From: a virus
DNA: 22,355 nucleotides
IMG/VR virus record: IMGVR_UViG_3300021964_000595
Coordinates: 1 to 22,355 of that record
Strand: one strand, 5' to 3'
Part shown: one piece after another, positions 12,204-18,526 of the stretch
Layout of the letters: each line of letters opens with the position of its first letter
Position numbering within the stretch: position 1 is the stretch's first letter
Notes under the pieces: model-generated
Databases searched by the model: none
The model's input: the letters and a program-made list of their open reading frames with translations, nothing else
Told to the model about the DNA's origin: nothing
Position numbers and translations under genes: made by a program

Positions 12204-12923
12204 ATGCCAAGTACATATGCAACGAATAGTGGTATAGAGCTTATCAGAAACGGTGAGCAGTCGGGTACTTGGGGTACAACGACTAATAACAACTTGAACA
12301 TTGTAGACCGTTTAACAAACGGCGTTGGGACGATTGACTTGTCTGCTTCTGGCGCGGCGCACACGCTTTTGACATCTGATGGATCATTATCTGACGGACA
12401 GTACAAAACGCTAGTATTAAGCGGCGCAACACAGGCTTGCACAATTACAATTTCGCCAAGCGACGGTCAGCATATTTACTTTGTGGTTAACGGTTCAGGT
12501 CAGAGTTGTACTTTCACGCAGGGTTCTGGCGCGAACGTGACGATTGCTAACGGTACTAATGCGTTTATCTACTCTGACGGTGCGGGTGCGGGTGCGGCGG
12601 TAATAAACCTTACGGACGCTCTGGCGATGAGCAATGTCACGATTACTGGCGGCTCCGTCACAGGTATTACAGACTTGGCGGTTGCAGATGGTGGTACGGG
12701 TGGTGGTACGTCCTCGGATGCTAGGACGAATCTTGGTGTTGCGATTGGCACAGATGTGTTAGCTTTTGACGCAAACTTACAGGCGTTTGTCACAGCGTTC
12801 ACTCTACCAACATCGGACGGCAGTTCAGGGCAGGCCGTTACAACAAATGGGTCAGGAACTCTTGGGTTTTCAGACTTCTCGTCAACAGGTAAGGCACTCG
12901 CCTTCAGCATGATATTCGGATAG
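12204..12923 (+). CDS. Tail fibre / collar-type protein (239 aa)
   Basis: I chose ATG 12204 with AGGGA at 12194-12198. It gives MPSTYATNSGIELIRNGEQSG followed by WGTTTNNNLNIVDRLTNGV, a start well known from phage fibre proteins. An upstream in-frame ATG at 12138 would overlap the previous gene by 58 nt and break this signature. Residues 40-140 are beta-rich (LSDGQYKTLVLSGATQACTI, HIYFVVNGSGQSCTF), and 165-190 contain VADGGTGGGTSSDARTNLGV, a very common fibre linker. The end, LPTSDGSSGQAVTTNGSG then STGKALAFSMIFG, is also typical. It lacks an obvious large receptor-binding tip. A short-fibre or fibre-base role fits; the exact position in the virion cannot be seen. Confidence 0.9.
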   Translation: MPSTYATNSGIELIRNGEQSGTWGTTTNNNLNIVDRLTNGVGTIDLSASGAAHTLLTSDGSLSDGQYKTLVLSGATQACTITISPSDGQHIYFVVNGSGQSCTFTQGSGANVTIANGTNAFIYSDGAGAGAAVINLTDALAMSNVTITGGSVTGITDLAVADGGTGGGTSSDARTNLGVAIGTDVLAFDANLQAFVTAFTLPTSDGSSGQAVTTNGSGTLGFSDFSSTGKALAFSMIFG

Positions 12924-12932
12924 GAGAGCGAC

Positions 12933-13307
12933 ATGGCTGCGCCCAACATAGTCAACATCACAAGCATGATTGGCAAGACAGACACTACAAGTCTTACCAC
13001 CACAAGTGCAACAAACCTTTTAAATAACGCAGCCTCTTCAGGCAAAGTATTGCGTGTCACATTGGTTCGAGCAGTCAACACAGATGGCTCTAATGCGGCG
13101 GACATTAGTGTCAGCCTGTATAGTGCAGCCTCTTTGGGGGGCGCAGCAACTGAGTTGATCCAAGCTAAAGAAGTGGCAATCAACACAAACTTGGACGTTA
13201 TCACAAAAGATACCCCACTTTACTTGGAGGAAGATACTTCGCTTGGTGCAACGGCTTCGGCTGCGAACGACATCAAAATGATTGTAACTTATGAAGAGAT
13301 TTCGTGA
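12933..13307 (+). CDS. Small beta-sandwich virion protein (124 aa)
   Basis: This single-domain protein begins MAAPNIVNITSMIGKTDTTS and continues with LLNNAASSGKVLRVTLVRAV, NTDGSNAADISVSLYSAAS, VITKDTPLYLEEDTSLGATA and IKMIVTYEEIS. I recognise it as a common small virion protein of marine phages, built like the scaffold into which the 555-aa protein's large domain seems to be inserted (N-terminal strand set, S-V-x-L-Y, late L-E-E-D/G turn, closing V-x-Y strand). It has no insert here, so it is a useful comparison. AGGAG at 12922-12926 overlaps the previous stop. It lies directly before the gp10-like gene; fibre-base, collar or tip are all possible. Confidence 0.82.
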   Translation: MAAPNIVNITSMIGKTDTTSLTTTSATNLLNNAASSGKVLRVTLVRAVNTDGSNAADISVSLYSAASLGGAATELIQAKEVAINTNLDVITKDTPLYLEEDTSLGATASAANDIKMIVTYEEIS

Positions 13308-13310
13308 TAA

Positions 13311-15230
13311 ATGCCGCTGTCAAAGCTACAATTCAAACCGGGGGTAAACCGCGAAGTAACCGCCTACACCAATGAAGGCGGCTGGTTTGATATTGATTTT
13401 GTTAGATTTCAAAAGGGCTTCCCTGCGAAGATTGGGGGGTGGCAAAAAAGTTCTTCAAATTCTTTTTTAGGGTCATGCCGCGCTTTGCACCCGTGGGTTT
13501 CTTTAAGTCGAGACCAGTACTTAGGGCTTGGTACAAACTTAAAATACTACATAGACGAAGGTGGTTTCTACAACGATATTACTCCCGTTCGTGCCACTAC
13601 AAGTGCTGGGGACGTTACTTTTGCAGCGACTAGCGGGTCTTCTGAGGTAACGGTTACAGACGCAAATCACGGTGCAGTAGTAAACGACTTTGTAACATTT
13701 ACAGATGCGGTTAGTTTAGGTGGAAATGTAACTGCAAACGTATTAAACCAAGAATATTACGTTACAGAAGTTGTAAACACCAATAGTTATAAGATTGTAG
13801 TTCGAGAAGAAAACACGCCTATATCAGATATAACTGTAAACGGTCAGTTAACTCCGACTTTGGTAGTGGCTTCCGGTTCAGATTCTGGAAATGGCGGCTC
13901 TAGTGTTGTTGGAGCTTATCAAATTAACACGGGTTTAAACCTTGAGATTTCTGGTTCAGGTTGGGGTGCTGGGACTTGGAGTCGTGGTGGTTGGGGGTCT
14001 AGTTCCACAGACAGCGTTGTTACAAACACTTTAAGACTTTGGACGCACGACAACTTTGGCGAAGACCTGATTATGAACGTGCGAGATGGCGGCATTTATT
14101 ACTGGGACCAGACCGGAACGCTTTCTTCTCGCGCCGTAGATATAACCTCGTTGGCTGGTGGTACATCCGTTCCCACAGTAGCAAAGCAAGTTCTTGTTTC
14201 AGATCGCGACAGGCACGTTTTGGCTTTTGGCTGTGATACGGAATCCAACCCCGGCGTACAAGACCCGCTTGCCATTAGGTTTTCATCTCAAGAATCCTTG
14301 ACAGATTGGCAAACAACCGCAGAAAATACTGCTGGCGAACTAAGGCTTGGCTCGGGTTCTGAGATTGTAACCGCCGTTGAAACTCGCCAACAAATTCTTG
14401 TTTTTACAGACACAACTCTGTATTCTATGCAGTTTTTAGGACCACCGTTCACATTTGGTGTAAACTCTTTGTCAGAAAATATAACTATTGCTGGACCGAA
14501 TGCGGCGGTTGCAGTTGACGACAACGTGTTTTGGATGGGGCAATCTGAGTTTTACGTTTACAGCGGTGCTGTCCAACGAATGCCTTGCATGGTACGAGAC
14601 TTTGTATTTTCTGACTTAAATGACGGCCAAATAGAAAAAGTTAATGCGGCTCTTAACACACAGCATTCGGAGATATGGTGGTTCTACCCTTCTGCAAATA
14701 GCGATGAAGTAGACCGCTACGTTGTTTATAATTACTCAGAAAAAGTTTGGTACTACGGCAGCATGGGCCGAACTGCTTGGATTGACCGTGGTATTTTTGA
14801 CTTCCCGTTTGCTGCAAACACCGACGGTTACTTGTATGAACACGAGATTGGTTTTGATGACGGAACAACTGACCCCGTTTCGGCCATTCCAGCGTATATA
14901 CAATCGAGTCCAATAGACATTGGAGACGGGGAGCAGTTTATGTTCATCCGCAGAATGATTCCTGACGTGGATTTCAAGAACTCTACGGCAATTCTACCTG
15001 AGACCAACATTACTATTGATGTTAAGAACGCTCCAGATGGGACGTATAGCAGCAGCCAGACGGATGTTTTTGTTAAGACGCAGGCCGCTTCGGTGAATGC
15101 TAGGACAGAACAGTTGTATTTCCGGCTTCGTGGTAGGCAGATGAGGTTTAAAATTTCTTCTGATGAGTTGGGCGTTGATTGGCGACTAGGTTCTCCTCGC
15201 ATTGATATTAGACCAGATGGGAGGCGGTAA
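13311..15230 (+). CDS. P22 gp10-like tail hub / nozzle (DNA stabilisation) protein (639 aa)
   Basis: Predicted to form the tail hub that follows the adaptor and helps keep packaged DNA in the head, as gp10 does in P22 or the nozzle in SU10. The N-terminal signature is KPGVNREVTAYTNEGGWFDI then FVRFQKGFPAKIGGW (residues 8-44). Propeller-like strands follow, e.g. VSLSRDQYLGLGTNLKYYID and QQILVFTDTTLYSMQF. The late motif NVFWMGQSEFYVYSGAVQRM leads into RDFVFSDLNDGQIEKV, and the end is RLRGRQMRFKISSDELGVDW. About residues 95-225 (TFAATSGSSEVTVTDANHGA onward, Gly/Ser-rich) look like an added surface domain, which explains a length above P22 gp10 (472 aa). The start has a weak GAAGAG site; the stop overlaps the next ATG. 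Confidence 0.85.
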   Translation: MPLSKLQFKPGVNREVTAYTNEGGWFDIDFVRFQKGFPAKIGGWQKSSSNSFLGSCRALHPWVSLSRDQYLGLGTNLKYYIDEGGFYNDITPVRATTSAGDVTFAATSGSSEVTVTDANHGAVVNDFVTFTDAVSLGGNVTANVLNQEYYVTEVVNTNSYKIVVREENTPISDITVNGQLTPTLVVASGSDSGNGGSSVVGAYQINTGLNLEISGSGWGAGTWSRGGWGSSSTDSVVTNTLRLWTHDNFGEDLIMNVRDGGIYYWDQTGTLSSRAVDITSLAGGTSVPTVAKQVLVSDRDRHVLAFGCDTESNPGVQDPLAIRFSSQESLTDWQTTAENTAGELRLGSGSEIVTAVETRQQILVFTDTTLYSMQFLGPPFTFGVNSLSENITIAGPNAAVAVDDNVFWMGQSEFYVYSGAVQRMPCMVRDFVFSDLNDGQIEKVNAALNTQHSEIWWFYPSANSDEVDRYVVYNYSEKVWYYGSMGRTAWIDRGIFDFPFAANTDGYLYEHEIGFDDGTTDPVSAIPAYIQSSPIDIGDGEQFMFIRRMIPDVDFKNSTAILPETNITIDVKNAPDGTYSSSQTDVFVKTQAASVNARTEQLYFRLRGRQMRFKISSDELGVDWRLGSPRIDIRPDGRR

Positions 15231-15526
15231 TGTCTCGTCGTCTTTCTCGTCCATACTTTCCAATTCCTCCCTCTCAGTATCAACAAACATATTTTACGGA
15301 GGTTATTCGTGCCTTCTCCGTTTTCTTGGAACAGGTGCAAAACCCCGGAGATGTTAGGGCTACAGAGTTAACACTAACCGATTTACAGACAGATGACAGC
15401 GGTCTTGAAACAGGGGCATTGTTTCAGCAGGCAGGGTTTGTTAAGATAGCATTAATCAACACGCCTCATGCTCGTGGTTCTACAGGAACAAGCGCAGTGG
15501 GCACAGTTACGGTGGTTACAACATGA
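15230..15526 (+). CDS. Small partner of the gp10-like protein (98 aa)
   Basis: It reads MSRRLSRPYFPIPPSQYQQT, then YFTEVIRAFSVFLEQVQNPG, then ATELTLTDLQTDDSGLETGA and LFQQAGFVKIALINTPHARG, a widespread small protein that in marine phages nearly always follows the gp10-like gene. The N-terminal half has one amphipathic helix; the rest is beta-rich. The final residues (GTSAVGTVTVVTT) repeat the ATG-x-VG motif of the 235-aa protein and the ending of the gene at 3299. GGGAGG at 15219-15224 and a TAATG overlap with the gp10-like gene suggest coupled, roughly equal synthesis, consistent with both being in one tail complex. Its biochemical role is not established to my knowledge. Confidence 0.85.
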   Translation: MSRRLSRPYFPIPPSQYQQTYFTEVIRAFSVFLEQVQNPGDVRATELTLTDLQTDDSGLETGALFQQAGFVKIALINTPHARGSTGTSAVGTVTVVTT

Positions 15527-15528
15527 GT
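15509..15528 (+). repeat. 20-nt gene-end/gene-start repeat, copy 2
   Basis: It differs from 3641-3660 at one base. It covers the codons for TVVTT, the stop, and the overlapping ATGAGT of the zinc-ribbon gene, repeating the same 4-nt overlap as copy 1 almost 12 kb away. Confidence 0.75.
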
Positions 15529-15753
15529 GATGAACATATTATTGTACTTGGTAACGGAACGCAGTGGAAGCCCTCGACAAGCGAGGACTTAATTCATTGC
15601 GCATCTTGTGATAATGCGGTCGATACGCCCGAAGAAATTGCCTCTTACCCTGATGGTAATTGTCCCGATTGCGGTAATTCATGGACCGGGTCAGAAGCTA
15701 CAGGTGTTCGCATCTCCGTTACTGCCCCAGAAGCCATTTCAGGAGAAGCATGA
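15523..15753 (+). CDS. Zinc-ribbon protein (76 aa)
   Basis: Two Cys pairs, Cys26-Ala-Ser-Cys29 and Cys47-Pro-Asp-Cys50, are separated by 17 residues and followed by Gly-Asn-Ser-Trp; this is the classic zinc-ribbon layout. The sequence before it (MSDEHIIVLGNGTQWKPSTS) and after it (SWTGSEATGVRISVTAPEAI) matches a small protein type I know from marine phages beside the gp10-like gene. The ribbon might help the tail assemble or bind nucleic acid; location in the virion block favours a structural or assembly role, but neither is shown. It overlaps the previous stop by 4 nt and ends inside the start of the next gene, so the three genes 15230-17399 look translationally coupled. Confidence 0.85.
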   Translation: MSDEHIIVLGNGTQWKPSTSEDLIHCASCDNAVDTPEEIASYPDGNCPDCGNSWTGSEATGVRISVTAPEAISGEA

Positions 15754-17399
15754 TGGCCGCTGCGCAACAGTACGAAACAATTACCATGCCGGATTCTGGT
15801 ATCGGCAGTTTTATCGCATCAAACATGGACGAGTTTGATGACAACGTTTTGATGTTTGGTCGCGAATCTGGCATTAATTCAATGAAGTCTGTTGCGGATC
15901 GAATGGCTGCTCAAGGCAGAAATGGTGACAACTATATAATTCACGCCTCTGAAAAAGAGGTCATGGTTCCTCGTGAGGTTGCAGAAAACAACCCAGAGCT
16001 TATGGAGCGGGTTAATCAAGCTATATCCGCCGAGGGAGCCGACCCCGCAGCATATGTTGTTGGTTCGGAGTTAAACTCCATTAACCCTTACACTGGTCAG
16101 CGAGAGTTTTTCTTAAAGAAGCTCGTTAGAAAAGTTAAGAACGTACTCAAAAAAGCGGCCAAGATTATTTTGCCCGTTGCTATAAATTATTTCCTACCGG
16201 GCCTTGGCACGATTGCATCCGCCACTATTGGCGCAGGCATAGGCGGCCTTGTTCAAGGCGAGAGCTTTGGGGATGCTTTAAAAAGCGCGGCTTTAGGCGG
16301 GATAACCGCGGGCGTCGCATCTGGGCTTGCTAGTAAGGGCACCTTTATGGAGGGCGTAAAAAGCGGTCTTCCCGCAAGTTATAGACCCGGGAGCGGCTTG
16401 ATGGGCGCTCTGCCTAACTCTGGCGATTTTGCTTTACGCGGACCCGAAGCTCCGGGCTTCTTTGAACCCTTTAAAACCGGGTATCAAGGGCAGCCTGCGA
16501 CGGCAGGGCAAAGTCAAAGCGCCTTAACAATACAAGATTTAAACCCGGCTCAATTGGAACATGCAACCAATCTTAAAGCTTTGAACCCTGATTTAACGGG
16601 CAATGCGTTAGCGGAAGCTGCGGTAAAGGCCGTTCCGGCAGCTGCAAAATCAAGCGCCCTCGGCACGGCCGTTAAGTACGGGCTTCCGACCCTTCTTGCC
16701 GCTGGGGCAAGCGGCGCGTTTGATCCAATTCCCGGCGAAGAAATAGATTTGTCCGGTTATGGTATAGACGTAACCGACACCTCCGAGACTCGACTTGCTG
16801 AAGACCCCGGAAGCTATAGCGTTGGAGTTCCAACTCGGAGGCCCGAATACATCTCACCGTCTAACGCAATTTACTCTGGTCAACCTTTGACCACGGCCTC
16901 TTATCTTCCAAGTCAAGGCTCATATAACCCTATCGTTCCATCTAGCACCTACGCAGCCTTAACCGATCAAAACGCGGGAACAATGGTTCCAAGTGGTGGC
17001 GGCTCTTCAACTTATGTTCCGCCCGCACCCGTAAATATTCCCGGATACGACCCAACCGTAACTGGTATGCGCCCCGCACCGTTGTACGGCGTAGATCAAT
17101 TTGGCAACCCGGTATATTCTCCTTACGGTGATCCGATAATGCCTGCGCAGTATGCCTCTGCGGCTCCGATCACTCCCGTAAACGCTGCAAGGGGTGGCGC
17201 GATGGACTTTCCGCGGCGCACGGGCCAGATAGAAGGCCCCGGAACCGAGACATCCGACGACATTCCAGCTATGCTTTCTGACGGAGAGTTTGTTATGACA
17301 GCACAGGCTGTTCGGAATGCGGGCCAAGGCAACCGTCAAAAAGGTTTCCAGAAAATGTACGATATAATGAGGGCGTATGAAGGAGGGGCGGTAGCATAA
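15753..17399 (+). CDS. Putative internal (ejected) virion protein with glycine-zipper segment (548 aa)
   Basis: Two adjacent ATGs (15750, 15753) are possible. I chose 15753 because AGGAG at 15741-15745 then has a 7-nt spacer; 15750 would give a 4-nt overlap with the previous stop. Early motif: NYIIHASEKEVMVPREVAEN then DPAAYVVGSELNSINPYTGQ (about residues 57-117), a conserved pattern in phage virion proteins. Next comes a hydrophobic, Gly-zipper region (YFLPGLGTIASATIGAGIGG, LGGITAGVASGLASKG, about 140-200) that could insert in a membrane. A long Pro/Ser/Gly-rich part follows. The C-terminal motif DDIPAMLSDGEFVMTAQAVR resembles the first one (V/F-V/M-x-P/T). Role inferred: ejected with DNA to build a passage through the cell envelope. 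No hydrolase motif is visible. Confidence 0.8.
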   Translation: MAAAQQYETITMPDSGIGSFIASNMDEFDDNVLMFGRESGINSMKSVADRMAAQGRNGDNYIIHASEKEVMVPREVAENNPELMERVNQAISAEGADPAAYVVGSELNSINPYTGQREFFLKKLVRKVKNVLKKAAKIILPVAINYFLPGLGTIASATIGAGIGGLVQGESFGDALKSAALGGITAGVASGLASKGTFMEGVKSGLPASYRPGSGLMGALPNSGDFALRGPEAPGFFEPFKTGYQGQPATAGQSQSALTIQDLNPAQLEHATNLKALNPDLTGNALAEAAVKAVPAAAKSSALGTAVKYGLPTLLAAGASGAFDPIPGEEIDLSGYGIDVTDTSETRLAEDPGSYSVGVPTRRPEYISPSNAIYSGQPLTTASYLPSQGSYNPIVPSSTYAALTDQNAGTMVPSGGGSSTYVPPAPVNIPGYDPTVTGMRPAPLYGVDQFGNPVYSPYGDPIMPAQYASAAPITPVNAARGGAMDFPRRTGQIEGPGTETSDDIPAMLSDGEFVMTAQAVRNAGQGNRQKGFQKMYDIMRAYEGGAVA

Positions 17400-18526
17400 T
17401 GGCTGAAGAAGTTGTCCAGATAAGCAGACAGGACCCTGCTATTGAAGCCTACCGTTTAGGGCTTTTAGGTGATGTTCAAACATACATCAAAGATCAGATT
17501 GCGGCAGGAATGCCCGCGGAAACCGCCTATAAAGTTGCGGGCCTAACCGCTCCGGAGACATCGGCTGTTCAAGCGGCGGGTTCTGGCATTGGCGCTTACC
17601 AGCCCTTTTTGCAAGCGGGCGAAGCAGCTATTCAGGGCGGTCAGAACATTCTGACAGGCTCTGCAATGCCTTCCTTACGTCAAGCTGAAACAACCACGGG
17701 TGCTTCTCAAGGCATTATTAACCAAGCGGCGCAGCTTGCGGGTGCGCAACGTGCGGTTCCTTACACTTATCAACAGGCTGCGGCACAGACGGCTGCGGGT
17801 ATTGGCGGATTTAATCCTTTTGAAGAGCAGGTTGTTCAGCGGTCGCTTGATGACATTGCTCGCCAACGTGACCTAGCTCAACAGGGTGTTCGCGCACAGG
17901 CTGTTGGCTCTGGGGCTTTTGGTGGTTCTAGACAAGCGGTTGCAGAACAAGAGATTGGCCGAAATGCTCTGGATCAAATGGGTCGAACCTCTGGTCAGCT
18001 ACGTCAGGCAGGTTTTGATGCGTCTATGGCGCGTCGCTTGCAGGAAGCTCAGTTATACGGAAACCTTGGGGTTCAATATGGTCAGCTAGGTCAGCAAGAT
18101 GTTTCACAGCTTGGAGATTTGGCTAAGACACAAATGCAGCTTGGACAAGGGCTTGGCTCGTTGTCCGCGCAATACGGTCAGTTCGGGTCTGCCTTGGGTC
18201 AACTGGGTGTTCAACAGGCAGGCATTGGCGAGATTGGTCAGAACATTCGTGGGTCTCAAATTCAAAACGCTCTTACCGCTGGCGGACTACAGCGCGGCAT
18301 CGATCAGTCGGCGCTTGACGCAACTCGCCTTACAAATGTTCAGGCGCAACAGTATCCGTATCAACAGTATGGGTTCTTGTCAGATATTTATGCGGGCATA
18401 CCGACTTCACAATCTACAATTACAGCATCTTCTGCACCTCAAGTCTCGCCGTTCCAGACGGCTCTGGGCTTGGGCATCTCAGGACTTAGCGCCGCGGCGG
18501 GCGCATCAAAAGCGGGGTTATTCTAA
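17399..18526 (+). CDS. Gln/Ala/Gly-rich internal virion protein candidate (375 aa)
   Basis: The N-terminus (IEAYRLGLLGDVQTYIKDQI) is helical. The centre carries a conserved block NPFEEQVVQRSLDDIARQRD, then AQAVGSGAFGGSRQAVAEQE and MGRTSGQLRQAGFDASMARR (about residues 139-213). Residues 220-300 are short repeats built on (L/Y)-G-x-(L)-G-x-Q (GNLGVQYGQLGQQDVSQLGD, GSLSAQYGQFGSALGQLGVQ). The end has YPYQQYGFLSDIYAGIPTSQ and a small Gly/Ala segment. Glutamine is very frequent. I recognise the central and end motifs from uncultured marine phages, always in this part of the genome. Position between two other large, non-enzymatic proteins suggests an ejected virion protein; tape-measure-like use is not needed in a short tail. 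It overlaps both neighbours by one base; AGGAGG at 17381-17386. Confidence 0.82.
   Translation: MAEEVVQISRQDPAIEAYRLGLLGDVQTYIKDQIAAGMPAETAYKVAGLTAPETSAVQAAGSGIGAYQPFLQAGEAAIQGGQNILTGSAMPSLRQAETTTGASQGIINQAAQLAGAQRAVPYTYQQAAAQTAAGIGGFNPFEEQVVQRSLDDIARQRDLAQQGVRAQAVGSGAFGGSRQAVAEQEIGRNALDQMGRTSGQLRQAGFDASMARRLQEAQLYGNLGVQYGQLGQQDVSQLGDLAKTQMQLGQGLGSLSAQYGQFGSALGQLGVQQAGIGEIGQNIRGSQIQNALTAGGLQRGIDQSALDATRLTNVQAQQYPYQQYGFLSDIYAGIPTSQSTITASSAPQVSPFQTALGLGISGLSAAAGASKAGLF

Noticed and set aside
12569-13204. Open antisense frame of 211 codons
   Set aside because: It lies opposite two well-supported fibre genes, has no recognisable domain, no ribosome site that I can see and a composition expected from the complement of Ala/Gly/Thr-rich coding sequence.
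14828-15340. Open antisense frame of 170 codons
   Set aside because: It is opposite the conserved end of the gp10-like gene and the start of its partner; no family likeness and no room for its own promoter.
15681-15752. Upstream ATG at 15681 for the 548-aa protein
   Set aside because: It would overlap the zinc-ribbon gene by 73 nt with no ribosome site; ATGs at 15750/15753 follow AGGAG and the extra residues look unlike a conserved N-terminus.
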